A stretch of DNA of 64,000 bases, from assembly GCF_024832785.1 (NCBI RefSeq), contig NZ_CP116615.1:3720001-3784000 (forward strand), read 5' to 3'. Below the pieces are notes generated by a model. It saw only the letters and a program-made list of their open reading frames with translations, had not been told where the DNA came from and ran no database searches. The position numbers and the translations under genes are program-made. Positions 51,682-59,990 of the stretch are shown in pieces. How positions within the stretch are numbered: position 1 is the first letter of the stretch; each line of letters opens with the position of its first letter. This DNA is from Fontisphaera persica (lineage in GTDB: Bacteria > Verrucomicrobiota > Verrucomicrobiia > Limisphaerales > Fontisphaeraceae).

Positions 51682-53208
51682 ATGCGCACACTGGTCATCG
51701 GCATTGATAGCGGCACGCAATCCACCAAGGTGCTGGTGGTGGACGCGAAAACGGGGAAAGTTCTGGGCAGCGCCTCCGAGGCGTATGACCTCATCCCCAA
51801 CCTGCCCCCCGGGGCCAAGGAGCAGCATCCGCACACCTGGCGGGAGGCGACGGCCAAGGCCATGAAGGCGGCGTTGAAAGCCGCCAAGGCGGTCGCCGGG
51901 GAAGTGAAGGCGATTGGGGTCAGCGGGCAGCAGCACGGCTTTGTGCCGCTTGACAAGCGCGGCGAGGTGATTCGTCCGGCCAAGTTGTGGTGCGACACTT
52001 CGACTGCGGCGGAGTGCGAGGAAATCATGGCGCAGGTTGGCGGGCTGAAAGCCACCATCAAGGCGATGGGCAACGCGGTGCTGCCGGGCTTCACCGCCTC
52101 CAAGATTTTGTGGCTCAAGAAGCACGAGCCGAAGCATTACGCGCGCCTGGCCACGGTATTATTGCCGCATGATTATCTGAATTTCTGGCTGACGGGCCGG
52201 GCGGTGATGGAATACGGCGACGCCTCGGGCACGGCGTTGCTGGACGTGCGCAAACGGCAATGGTGCGCGCCGGTGCTGAAGGCCATTGATGCCGCGCTGG
52301 CCGAGAAACTGCCGCCGCTCATTGCCAGTGACCAGCCCGCGGGCGCCTTGTGCGGGGAAACGGCGCGCGCGCTGGGCCTGCAGGAGGGCACGCTGGTCAG
52401 CGCCGGCGGCGGCGACAACATGATGGGCGCCATTGGCACCGGCAACACGCGGCCGGGGGTCATCACGGCCAGTTTTGGCACGAGCGGGACCATATACGCC
52501 TGCGCGGAAAAGCCGGTGGTGGACCCGCGGGGGGAGATTGCGGCCTTCTGTGATTCCACCAACCGCTGGCTGCCGCTGCTCTGCACGATGAACGTGACGG
52601 TGGCCACGGAAATGGTGCGGCGCGATTTTCAGATGGACCACGCCACCTTTGAAAAGACCGCCGCCAAAGCGCCGCCGGGGTGCGAGGGTTTGGTGCTGGT
52701 GCCCTATTTGGAAGGGGAGCGGACGCCCAACGTTCCGGATGGGACGGGGGTGTGGCTGGGGGTCACGCCGCGGACCTTCACGGCGGCGCATTTTGCGCGG
52801 TCGGCGATGGAAGGGGTCACGCTGGGCATGAACTACGGCCTGCGCCGGCTGGCCGAGCTGGGCGTGCAACCGCGCCAGATACGCGCGACGGGCGGCGGCG
52901 CCAAATCGAAGTTATGGCGGCAGATTATGGCGGACATTTTCAACGCCGAGGTGGTCACCTTGAAAGTGGGCGAAGGGGCCGCCTACGGGGCGGCGCTGCA
53001 GGCGCTGTGGTGCTGGCGATTGCAGGCGGGGGAAAAGGTGGCCATCCATGAGATTACGGATCAGTTCGTGAAGCTCAACCCGGCGGAAACCGCCGAGCCG
53101 GATGCGGGGCGCGCCAGGATTTATGCCGAGCTGCAGGCGCTGCAAGATGCCACCAGCCTGGCCTTGCGCAAGGTCTTCACTCAGCACCGCCAGTGGGTGA
53201 CCCGGTAG
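51682..53208 (+). CDS. xylB: Xylulokinase (FGGY family)
   Basis: A 508-aa kinase that phosphorylates D-xylulose to xylulose 5-phosphate. The ASKHA-fold phosphate-1 motif G-I-D-S-G-T-Q-S-T-K is near residue 7. G-V-S-G-Q-Q-H-G-F-V near 77, the catalytic Asp region W-C-D-T, and the C-terminal A-T-G-G-G-A-K-S-K-L-W adenosine motif are present. ATG 51682 gives the conserved start. Its 3' end overlaps the convergent sulfatase gene by 32 bp. With the neighbouring esterase, GH5-like and sulfatase genes it points to use of xylan- or algal-type polysaccharide. Confidence 0.92.
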   Translation: MRTLVIGIDSGTQSTKVLVVDAKTGKVLGSASEAYDLIPNLPPGAKEQHPHTWREATAKAMKAALKAAKAVAGEVKAIGVSGQQHGFVPLDKRGEVIRPAKLWCDTSTAAECEEIMAQVGGLKATIKAMGNAVLPGFTASKILWLKKHEPKHYARLATVLLPHDYLNFWLTGRAVMEYGDASGTALLDVRKRQWCAPVLKAIDAALAEKLPPLIASDQPAGALCGETARALGLQEGTLVSAGGGDNMMGAIGTGNTRPGVITASFGTSGTIYACAEKPVVDPRGEIAAFCDSTNRWLPLLCTMNVTVATEMVRRDFQMDHATFEKTAAKAPPGCEGLVLVPYLEGERTPNVPDGTGVWLGVTPRTFTAAHFARSAMEGVTLGMNYGLRRLAELGVQPRQIRATGGGAKSKLWRQIMADIFNAEVVTLKVGEGAAYGAALQALWCWRLQAGEKVAIHEITDQFVKLNPAETAEPDAGRARIYAELQALQDATSLALRKVFTQHRQWVTR

Positions 53209-54811
53209 CGGGCGGGGCGGCTTTTTTGGGGTTGGCCTTGGGCGTTTCGGCCGGTTTGGCGGGGCGCTTCCAGAGGTCCACGGGCACGGCGTTGGACTGG
53301 CGCGGGCCGGGGGTGGAGCGGCCGTCCTGCACCAGCTGCTCGAGCCGCCGCAATAAACGCTCCACGATGTCGGGGTGTTCCAAGTGGAGGTTGCGCGTTT
53401 CGCCCGGGTCTTGTTCCAGGTTATAAAGCTGCACTTCTGGCAGGCCTTTCTTGCGAGCCGCCTCGTCGCGCGGGTCGCTCCAGCCGCCGCTGCCCGGGGC
53501 GAGGCACAGTTTCCAGGCGCCCTCGCGAAGGGCAAATTTGCCGTTGATGCTGTGGCAGACGAGGGATTCGCGCCGGCCTTTTTCTCCGCGCAACACGGGG
53601 AGGAAGCTGATGCTGTCCTCGCCGGCGTTGGGGGGCAGCGGGACGCCCAGGATATCGGCGCAGGTGGCCATGAAATCCACCAGGCTCACCAGGTCGGCGG
53701 CGACGGCGCCGGGTTTTACCCGCCCCGGCCAGCGGACCACGAACGGCACGCGATGGCCGCCCTCCCAGAGGTCGGCTTTGAATCCGCGCCAGGGGCCGCT
53801 GGGCTCATGGCCGGCCTGGCGCAAGGCCTGGACGTCGGCCAGGGGGGCGCAGCCGTTGTCGCTGGTGAAGACCACCAGGGTGTTGGTGGCCAGGCCGTGT
53901 CGGTCCAGGGCCGCGAGCACCTGGCCCACGGCGTCATCGGTCTGCATGACAAAATCGGCGTAAGGATTCAACCCGCTGCGGCCCTGCCACGGTTTGGTGG
54001 GCACGATGGGGGTGTGCGGCGAGGCAAAGGCGAGGTACAGGAAGAAGGGGCGTCCTGCTTTGGCCGCGGCCGCCTGCTGCCCAATCCATGCCACCGCATG
54101 GCGGGTCAGCTCCGGCAAGACCTGGTCGGCGGAAAACTCGCGCGCTGCCGGCCCCAGGCGCGTGAAGGCATTGGTGCGGCCCAGCATCATGGGAAACCGT
54201 TTGTTCACGGTGGGGGCGGCAATGACGCGGTCGTTCAGAATGAAGGTGTACGGGACCATGTCCAGGGAGCCTGAGATGCCGAAAAACTCATGAAATCCCG
54301 CCTGCAACGGGCCGCGCGTGATGGGCAGCAAATAATCCACGCTGCCATGATGTTCGGCGGTTTCGATGGTATTGGCCGGGGGCGCGGGACGTCCGGGCAC
54401 CGGGACCCAGTCCAGGCCCAGATGCCACTTGCCGACGATGGCGGTTTCGTATCCATGCTGCTGCAACAACCGGCCTACCGTCAGACGGTCCGGCTCAATC
54501 AAGGTGGGGGAGAGGCCGCCCAGCACGCCTGATTGCAGCCGCGTGCGCCATGCGTAGCGTCCGGTGAGGAGGCTGTAGCGGGTGGGAGTGCAGACGGCCG
54601 AGGTGGTGTGGGCATCGGTGAAGCGCATGCCTTCGGAGGCGAGGCGGTCCACGTGGGGCGTGCGGATTTTGCCCGCCGGATTGTAGCAACTGACATCGCC
54701 GTAGCCCAAATCATCGCACAAAATGAATACGAGGTTGGGCTTGTCTGCGCCGCCTGCGATGCTGGCCCACAAGCTGGCGGCCAGCGCCAGCCATTTGCAC
54801 AGGATTTTCAT
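53177..54811 (-). CDS. Exported arylsulfatase (type I, formylglycine)
   Basis: A 544-aa sulfatase with a signal peptide (residues 1-22). The metal pair Asp33-Asp34 is in I-L-C-D-D-L-G-Y-G-D, the nucleophile Cys74 in C-T-P-T-R-Y-S-L-L-T-G-R is oxidised to formylglycine, and G-K-W-H-L-G is near 125. The C-terminal part has G-x-W-K-L and L-Y-N-L-E-x-D-P. It would remove sulfate esters from carbohydrates in the periplasm. Verrucomicrobia and Planctomycetes carry many such genes. Convergent with xylB, tail-to-tail overlap 32 bp. Confidence 0.95.
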   Translation of the reverse strand: MKILCKWLALAASLWASIAGGADKPNLVFILCDDLGYGDVSCYNPAGKIRTPHVDRLASEGMRFTDAHTTSAVCTPTRYSLLTGRYAWRTRLQSGVLGGLSPTLIEPDRLTVGRLLQQHGYETAIVGKWHLGLDWVPVPGRPAPPANTIETAEHHGSVDYLLPITRGPLQAGFHEFFGISGSLDMVPYTFILNDRVIAAPTVNKRFPMMLGRTNAFTRLGPAAREFSADQVLPELTRHAVAWIGQQAAAAKAGRPFFLYLAFASPHTPIVPTKPWQGRSGLNPYADFVMQTDDAVGQVLAALDRHGLATNTLVVFTSDNGCAPLADVQALRQAGHEPSGPWRGFKADLWEGGHRVPFVVRWPGRVKPGAVAADLVSLVDFMATCADILGVPLPPNAGEDSISFLPVLRGEKGRRESLVCHSINGKFALREGAWKLCLAPGSGGWSDPRDEAARKKGLPEVQLYNLEQDPGETRNLHLEHPDIVERLLRRLEQLVQDGRSTPGPRQSNAVPVDLWKRPAKPAETPKANPKKAAPPATGSPTGGAE

Positions 54812-55014
54812 ACGGGGGATGTAAACGCTTTGGCGCGCCTTGAACAAGGGCAAAAATGCGGGCCAGTCGGGGGCGGGTCTTGGGCGGCCGTCCGGGGGGC
54901 ATGAGCCGCGGGGAAACGGCGCAAAAATCTGCCGTTGCACGCCGGTGGGGTTATTCGCCGTGGGAGTGTGGGGTGGAAAAAGGGGGGGATTGCCGTTATG
55001 TTGGGGCGGCAATC

Positions 55015-57609
55015 ATGAATGGTTTATGGCGATGGGGATGGGTGGGAGTGCTGGCGCTGGCGCTCGGGCTGGGGGCGGCGGAGGGGCGGCGTTTTGGATG
55101 GCGTGAGCCGGAGCCGCGGGTGGTGGAGGTGGCCATGGCGCCGGGGGTGGTGGAGGCGCGGACGGTGGCGGGGGTGCGGGAGGATGGAGTGCGGCGTGTG
55201 TATGGGAGTTTGGTGGTGGTGGGGGTGGAAGCGCCGGGGCGGGTGGCGGATTTTTTGCGGCGGGAGGGCTGGCGGGCGGAGTTTTTCATTGGGGAGCGGA
55301 TGGCGGTGGTGGCGGCGCCGTCGGCATGGGCGGCGATGGAGCTGGCGGAGCGGTGGAGTCAAAGGGCGGAGGTGCGGGTAGCGTGCCCGGAGGAGTATCG
55401 GCCCTTGCGGCGGGAGGGTCCGTATGCGGCGGCGCCGAATGACCCGTTGTTTGGCCAGCAGTGGCATTTGGAGAATCGGGCCACCAACGGATTGGCGCTG
55501 GGAGCGGATTTGAATGTGCGGGCGGCGTGGCCTTGGGGCCGTGGGCGGGGACAGATTATAGGGATTGCGGATGGGGGGATTGATTTGGAGCATCGGGATT
55601 TGACGAATCAGCAGGCGGCGGGGTTGCATTACAATTTTGACACGTTGCAAACGAATGGGTGGCCGAGCATGGCCAATGACGCGCATGGGACGTGGGTGGC
55701 GGGGCTGGCGGTGGCACAGGCGGGCAATCGGCGGGGGGTGGCGGGGGTGGCGCCGGAGGCGCAGTTTGCGAGCTGGGTGATTCTGACTCCGAATGGGAAT
55801 TTTGTGAGCAGTGCGCGGCTGGCGGAGATGTTTCAGCATCGGATTCAGCGGGTGGGGATACAGAATCACAGTTGGAATGAGTCGAATGAAATACGGCAGA
55901 CGCGGCCGACGGAGGCGGAGCGGCAGGCGCTGGAGGTGGCGTTGAGCGAGGGACGCGGGGGGCGCGGGGTGATTATGTGCCGGCCGAGCGGGAATGCGCG
56001 GACCTACCTGCGGCTGGCGACCGATGACGGGTATTTGAATGATCCGCGGGTGTTGACGGTGGGCGCGGTGCGGGCGGATGGGCGGGTGGCGGGGTACAGT
56101 TGCCTGGGGACGTGTGTGCTGCTGGCGATGCCCAACGGGACGGGGCTGTACTGGCATGGGGTGTGGAGCACGGATTTGAGCGGGGCGGCGGGATGGAGCA
56201 CGAATGCGGCGGGCTGGCCGGAGAATGACGCCAGTGATTACACGGGGGATTTGGCGGGCACGTCGTTCAGCGTGCCGCAAATGGCGGGGCTGGCGGCGCT
56301 GCTGTTGTCGGTGAACACGAATTTGACGATAAGGGATGTGCAGCAGATTCTGGCGCTGGCGGCGGGGCATTATGATGGGGCGGACCCGGCGCTGAAGACC
56401 AATGGGGCGGGATTGCGGGTGAGTGTGAATGTGGGATTTGGGGTGCCGGATGCGGGGCAGGCGGTGCGGCTGGCGCAGGGGTGGAGCAACCGGCCGCCGG
56501 CCATGCAGGTGTCGGTGGTGCGGACGCAGGCGGTGGCGATACCGGAGAATGCGCTGCGGCTGGAGGTGTATCCGAATGGCGCGAAGACGCCGTGGTTTGC
56601 GTTCAGCGTGGAGCCGAATCGGTTTGGGCCGCGGGCAGACCGGCCCACGGCGGTGCTGCCGCTGCGGGCGTTGAACAGCGCGGAGGAGATGTCGGCGACG
56701 AATGCGGGGGGGAGCTATGTGCTGTTGCCGGTGGCGGGGACGAATTACGAGGCGGTGATTCAGGCGGCGGCCGGGGCGGGGGCGAGGGGGGTGATTTTTT
56801 ATCTGACCAACAGCGGGCCCCCGACAGCGCTGGCGGTGTCAGATTTTTGCCCGCTGCCGGCGGCGTTGCTGGCGCAGACGAATGGGCTGCTGCTGCGGGG
56901 TTGGCTGGCGACGAATGCGGGGGCGCAGGCGCGGTTGAAGCTGGAGGCGGCGGCGATGGACTTGACCGTGACCAACGGGCTGGTGTGCGAGTGGGTGGGG
57001 TTGCGGGTGAAGACGACGCATCCGCGGCGGGGGGATTTGCGGATTACGCTGCAATCGCCCGCGGGGACGGTGAGCGAGCTGCAGATGCGCAACACCGACA
57101 CCAGCGCCGGGCCGAGCGACTGGACGTATTACACCTGCCATCATTATTTGGAGGCGGGAGCGGGGCTGTGGCGGGCGCAAGTCAGCGATGAAGTGAGCGG
57201 AGCCACGGGGATGTGGACGTATGCGGAGCTGGTGCTGCAGGGGGTGGGCATCCGGGACGCCAATCAAAATGGGCTGGATGACGACTGGGAGCAGGCGTGG
57301 CTGCACACCACGCAGGGCCATGCGCGCGGGGACCCGGATGGAGATGGTTACAACAACGCGGTGGAGCAGGTGTTGGGGACGGACCCGCTGGCGCCGAATC
57401 ATCCGCTGGTGATGGATATTTCGCCCTTCAATGCGCAGTACCTGCGGTTGAGCTGGCCGGCGGGCGGGGGCGAGGGTTTTGAGGTTTGGACGGCAGGGAC
57501 GGTGAGCGGGGTGTTTAGCAATGCGGCGGTTGTGCCGGGAAGATTTCCCGAGACGGAGGCCTTTGTGCCGCGGGTGGAGGGGAGCCGGTTTTTCCGGCTG
57601 CGGCAGTGA
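55015..57609 (+). CDS. Secreted subtilisin-like protease with P domain
   Basis: An 864-aa S8-family protease with a signal peptide (residues 1-23). The propeptide-like region runs to about 140. Catalytic residues are Asp186 in A-D-G-G-I-D, His224 in D-A-H-G-T, and Ser417 in G-T-S-F-S-V-P. After it come a PA-like insert and a proprotein-convertase P domain (about 650-745; W-V-G-L-R-V, H-P-R-R-G-D-L-R-I-T-L). Then follows a calcium-repeat linker (D-P-D-G-D-G-Y-N-N). The C-terminus ends F-F-R-L-R, as in the giant protein at the left. It is likely a secreted endopeptidase. A composite repeat follows. Confidence 0.92.
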   Translation: MNGLWRWGWVGVLALALGLGAAEGRRFGWREPEPRVVEVAMAPGVVEARTVAGVREDGVRRVYGSLVVVGVEAPGRVADFLRREGWRAEFFIGERMAVVAAPSAWAAMELAERWSQRAEVRVACPEEYRPLRREGPYAAAPNDPLFGQQWHLENRATNGLALGADLNVRAAWPWGRGRGQIIGIADGGIDLEHRDLTNQQAAGLHYNFDTLQTNGWPSMANDAHGTWVAGLAVAQAGNRRGVAGVAPEAQFASWVILTPNGNFVSSARLAEMFQHRIQRVGIQNHSWNESNEIRQTRPTEAERQALEVALSEGRGGRGVIMCRPSGNARTYLRLATDDGYLNDPRVLTVGAVRADGRVAGYSCLGTCVLLAMPNGTGLYWHGVWSTDLSGAAGWSTNAAGWPENDASDYTGDLAGTSFSVPQMAGLAALLLSVNTNLTIRDVQQILALAAGHYDGADPALKTNGAGLRVSVNVGFGVPDAGQAVRLAQGWSNRPPAMQVSVVRTQAVAIPENALRLEVYPNGAKTPWFAFSVEPNRFGPRADRPTAVLPLRALNSAEEMSATNAGGSYVLLPVAGTNYEAVIQAAAGAGARGVIFYLTNSGPPTALAVSDFCPLPAALLAQTNGLLLRGWLATNAGAQARLKLEAAAMDLTVTNGLVCEWVGLRVKTTHPRRGDLRITLQSPAGTVSELQMRNTDTSAGPSDWTYYTCHHYLEAGAGLWRAQVSDEVSGATGMWTYAELVLQGVGIRDANQNGLDDDWEQAWLHTTQGHARGDPDGDGYNNAVEQVLGTDPLAPNHPLVMDISPFNAQYLRLSWPAGGGEGFEVWTAGTVSGVFSNAAVVPGRFPETEAFVPRVEGSRFFRLRQ

Positions 57610-57621
57610 GCGGGGGGGTGC

Positions 57622-57800
57622 CTCGGTTTAGTGGACGGTTTGGAGAAACAGAAGGAAACAAAGGGAACGAAGCGAGAGGCGTTCCCTCACCCTGACCCTC
57701 TCCCAGGGAGAGAGGACAAGACACCAAGTTTGGGAACAGACCTTGCCGTCCCTCACCCCGGCCCTCTCCCCCTGGGCGGGGGAGAGGGGGGCGCTGGTGT
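57622..57800. repeat. Composite dispersed repeat, near copy of 34.56-34.72 kb
   Basis: Homologous in order and sequence to 34558-34725: GGTTTAGTGGA, GAAACAGAAGGAAACAAAGG, CCCTCACCCTGACCCTCTCC, ACACCAAGTTTGGGAACAGA, CCCTCACCCCGGCCCTCTCC. It fills the spacer between the convergent subtilase and octaheme genes. The final CCCCCTGGGCGGGGGAG part can form a hairpin. Confidence 0.78.
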
Positions 57801-57817
57801 TTCCGCAGGGTGGTGGA

Positions 57818-59500
57818 TTATTGGGCGAGGCGGATGACGCGATAAAAGGCGCGCGTGGCGGCGGGGCTGGCGTTGGTCCAGCCGACTTCGGTGATGTTGG
57901 CGCCGCCGGTGAAGCGGCCGTTGGGGGCATCCGTCCAGCGCGTCAGGTCCGTGGAGGATTGCACTTGGTAGATATAACCGGGGCCGGTTTGGAAGCGGAG
58001 GACAAGCTGGTCCCGGCGGCCGCCGTGGGAGGAGGCGGTGAATTTGAAGCCGCTCATGTTTTGGAGGCGGAAGGCGACGTCCGCCGGATAGCCGAGGGAG
58101 GCAAAGTCAAAGCGGCCGCGCGGGGCATGGCAGTCGCCGCATTGGAGGGCGTCTTCCTTGGGGGCGACCATGTGGTTTTGGACCCAGAACATTTCGGTGC
58201 GGAGGAAGCCGAGGATGCCGCTGTAGGTGCGGCCCACGGCGGCCTGGCCGGCGGCGAGGGCCTTGTTCCAGTCGAAGGCGCGCCAGTAGGCGTTGGTGTC
58301 GGTGGAACCGCTGGGGAAGAGGTGGGGGACGGCCAGGCGGTTGAGGCCGGCGTCGTAGGGTTGGATGCCGGTGAAGCGTTTGACGGGATAGATGCGGGCT
58401 TTGGCATCGAGGCGGTCCCCCTGGAGGGTGTTGATGCGGACCACCTGGTTGCTGCTCACGGGGTCATCGGCGGTGATGTAGTCCACCACGCCGTTGAACC
58501 AGACGTAGTTGGGGAGGACATTTTTGCTCCAAAGGAAGGAGCCTTTCTGGGTGTCGTAGATGACGGTGCCGTCAGGGCCTTTGACGGTCATGAGGGCGCC
58601 GTTGGTGTTTTTGACGCCGGCGGTGGACCAGTCCCAGTGCATTTTGGTGGGCTGGCCGCGGGCAAAGGCGGGGATGTGGCAGGTCTGGCAGGCGACGCGG
58701 GCGGTGTGGGCGTTGAGGCGCTGGGCCAGCAGCGGGTTGGCGGCATCGGCATGGGGGGCGCTGCCGTGGCATTTCTCGCAGGTGAGGGCGATGGCGTTGG
58801 TGCTCTGGGTGTAGGGCGAGCCGAGGACTTCATGGCGCGGGGCGTCGTCGGGGAGATGGCAGGTGGCGCAGGTGAAGTTCAGGCCGTTGGTGCCCATGTG
58901 CACATCCAGGGCGCGCGAGGGGTGGGTGAGGGTGGAGTCGAGGTCGCCGTGTTTGACGGCGTCGCCGCCGCCGCCGAAGAAGTGGCAGGCGCCGCAGGTG
59001 GCGCGGCTGGTTTTGCCGACGTTGCGGGCGATGTAAGTGAGGTCGGGGGGCTGCCAGAAGTTGCCGCTGCCGGCGGGAAACTCCTTGGGCGCGCCGATGA
59101 CGGGATAGCCGGCGCCGGTGGGGAATTTTTTGTAGGTGCCGGTGGTGTCGTGGCAGACGAGGCAGTCAATGGCGTTGGCGTTGTTGAAGTCGAAGCTGGC
59201 ATTGCTGTAACCCCAGCCGATGTGGCAACTGGTGCAGCGGGGTTCGTTGGAGCGGACGGCGATGCAGTAATTGTTGATGACGTTGTTTTTGCCGAGGCGC
59301 TTGCCGGTGGCGGGGTCGGTGTATTCCCAGCGCCAGTGGACGGTGTGCATGATTTCCCCGGCCACATTTTCATGGCACTGGAGGCAGGTGCGGGCGTCGG
59401 TGTACTGGGGGATGAATTGATGGACGGCGGCGGTGGCGGCGCGGGCGGCGGGCGCGGCCAGCGCGAGGGCGAGGGTGGCGAGGGCGAATACAGTTTTCAT
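57818..59500 (-). CDS. Octaheme c-type cytochrome, tetrathionate-reductase-like (OTR family)
   Basis: A 560-aa exported protein with a signal peptide (residues 1-22). It has eight C-x-x-C-H sites (C-L-Q-C-H, C-T-S-C-H, C-L-V-C-H, C-G-A-C-H, C-A-T-C-H, C-E-K-C-H, C-Q-T-C-H, C-G-D-C-H). Their spacing and the first block fit the octaheme OTR family, which reduces tetrathionate or nitrite/hydroxylamine-type substrates in the periplasm. The last 75 residues or so form a beta-rich domain (Y-Q-V-Q-S-S-T-D-L-T-R-W) ending in a hydrophobic basic tail. The substrate cannot be deduced. ATG 59500 is chosen for the signal peptide. It diverges from the nine-heme operon. Confidence 0.8.
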   Translation of the reverse strand: MKTVFALATLALALAAPAARAATAAVHQFIPQYTDARTCLQCHENVAGEIMHTVHWRWEYTDPATGKRLGKNNVINNYCIAVRSNEPRCTSCHIGWGYSNASFDFNNANAIDCLVCHDTTGTYKKFPTGAGYPVIGAPKEFPAGSGNFWQPPDLTYIARNVGKTSRATCGACHFFGGGGDAVKHGDLDSTLTHPSRALDVHMGTNGLNFTCATCHLPDDAPRHEVLGSPYTQSTNAIALTCEKCHGSAPHADAANPLLAQRLNAHTARVACQTCHIPAFARGQPTKMHWDWSTAGVKNTNGALMTVKGPDGTVIYDTQKGSFLWSKNVLPNYVWFNGVVDYITADDPVSSNQVVRINTLQGDRLDAKARIYPVKRFTGIQPYDAGLNRLAVPHLFPSGSTDTNAYWRAFDWNKALAAGQAAVGRTYSGILGFLRTEMFWVQNHMVAPKEDALQCGDCHAPRGRFDFASLGYPADVAFRLQNMSGFKFTASSHGGRRDQLVLRFQTGPGYIYQVQSSTDLTRWTDAPNGRFTGGANITEVGWTNASPAATRAFYRVIRLAQ

Positions 59501-59586
59501 GGCAGCGGGGGTTGGGTGGTTGAGCGCGTTCATCATGGCAGTTGCGATAGAGGGCGTCCCTGGCCGGGCGGTCCCGGGGCGGGGCG

Positions 59587-59612
59587 CTTATATGACAATA
59601 TGTGCATATAAG
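59587..59612. promoter_or_regulatory. Inverted repeat in the divergent cytochrome control region
   Basis: CTTATATG (59587-59594) and CATATAAG (59605-59612) form perfect 8-bp arms around 10 nt. It lies 87 bp before the octaheme start in a strongly AT-rich stretch (59587-59770), unlike the GC-rich flanks. The 59501-59990 spacer has no gene; both divergent promoters must lie here. I could not fix exact -35/-10 pairs. Confidence 0.4.
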
Positions 59613-59990
59613 AATATTTCAAGGCAAAAATATCTTTTTAGTTATACTAATATACAGCATTAGCGCCACCAGCACCGGCGCGCGGCGGCGGGGCGGGCGG
59701 GCTGTTTTCGCATTGTTTGCATATATATTAAAATTAATAACCATGATATAGAGCATAAATTATCTTCTCTTATTGGCCGGGGTGAGGGCGGGCGGCAGTT
59801 TGCGGCCAAAAAAGGTAATGAGCTTACCAAAATTGGTGTGGCTGGCGGACCGGGGGAGGCGTAGAAATTGTAACGTGCATGCTGGTCAACAACGGCAAGC
59901 GGCGTCAGTTACCGCGGCGGTGCCGCGCGGGCGCCCGCCAGCCCCCGGCTCGCAAGGCCGGGTTGAACCCTCCACAACGTACCGGTGGCT

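Noticed and set aside
59870-59990. Cyclic-di-GMP/cGAMP (GEMM) riboswitch before the nine-heme gene
   Set aside because: Such switches precede cytochrome genes in Geobacter, so I looked, but the conserved GGGACGCAAAGCC-type core is absent.
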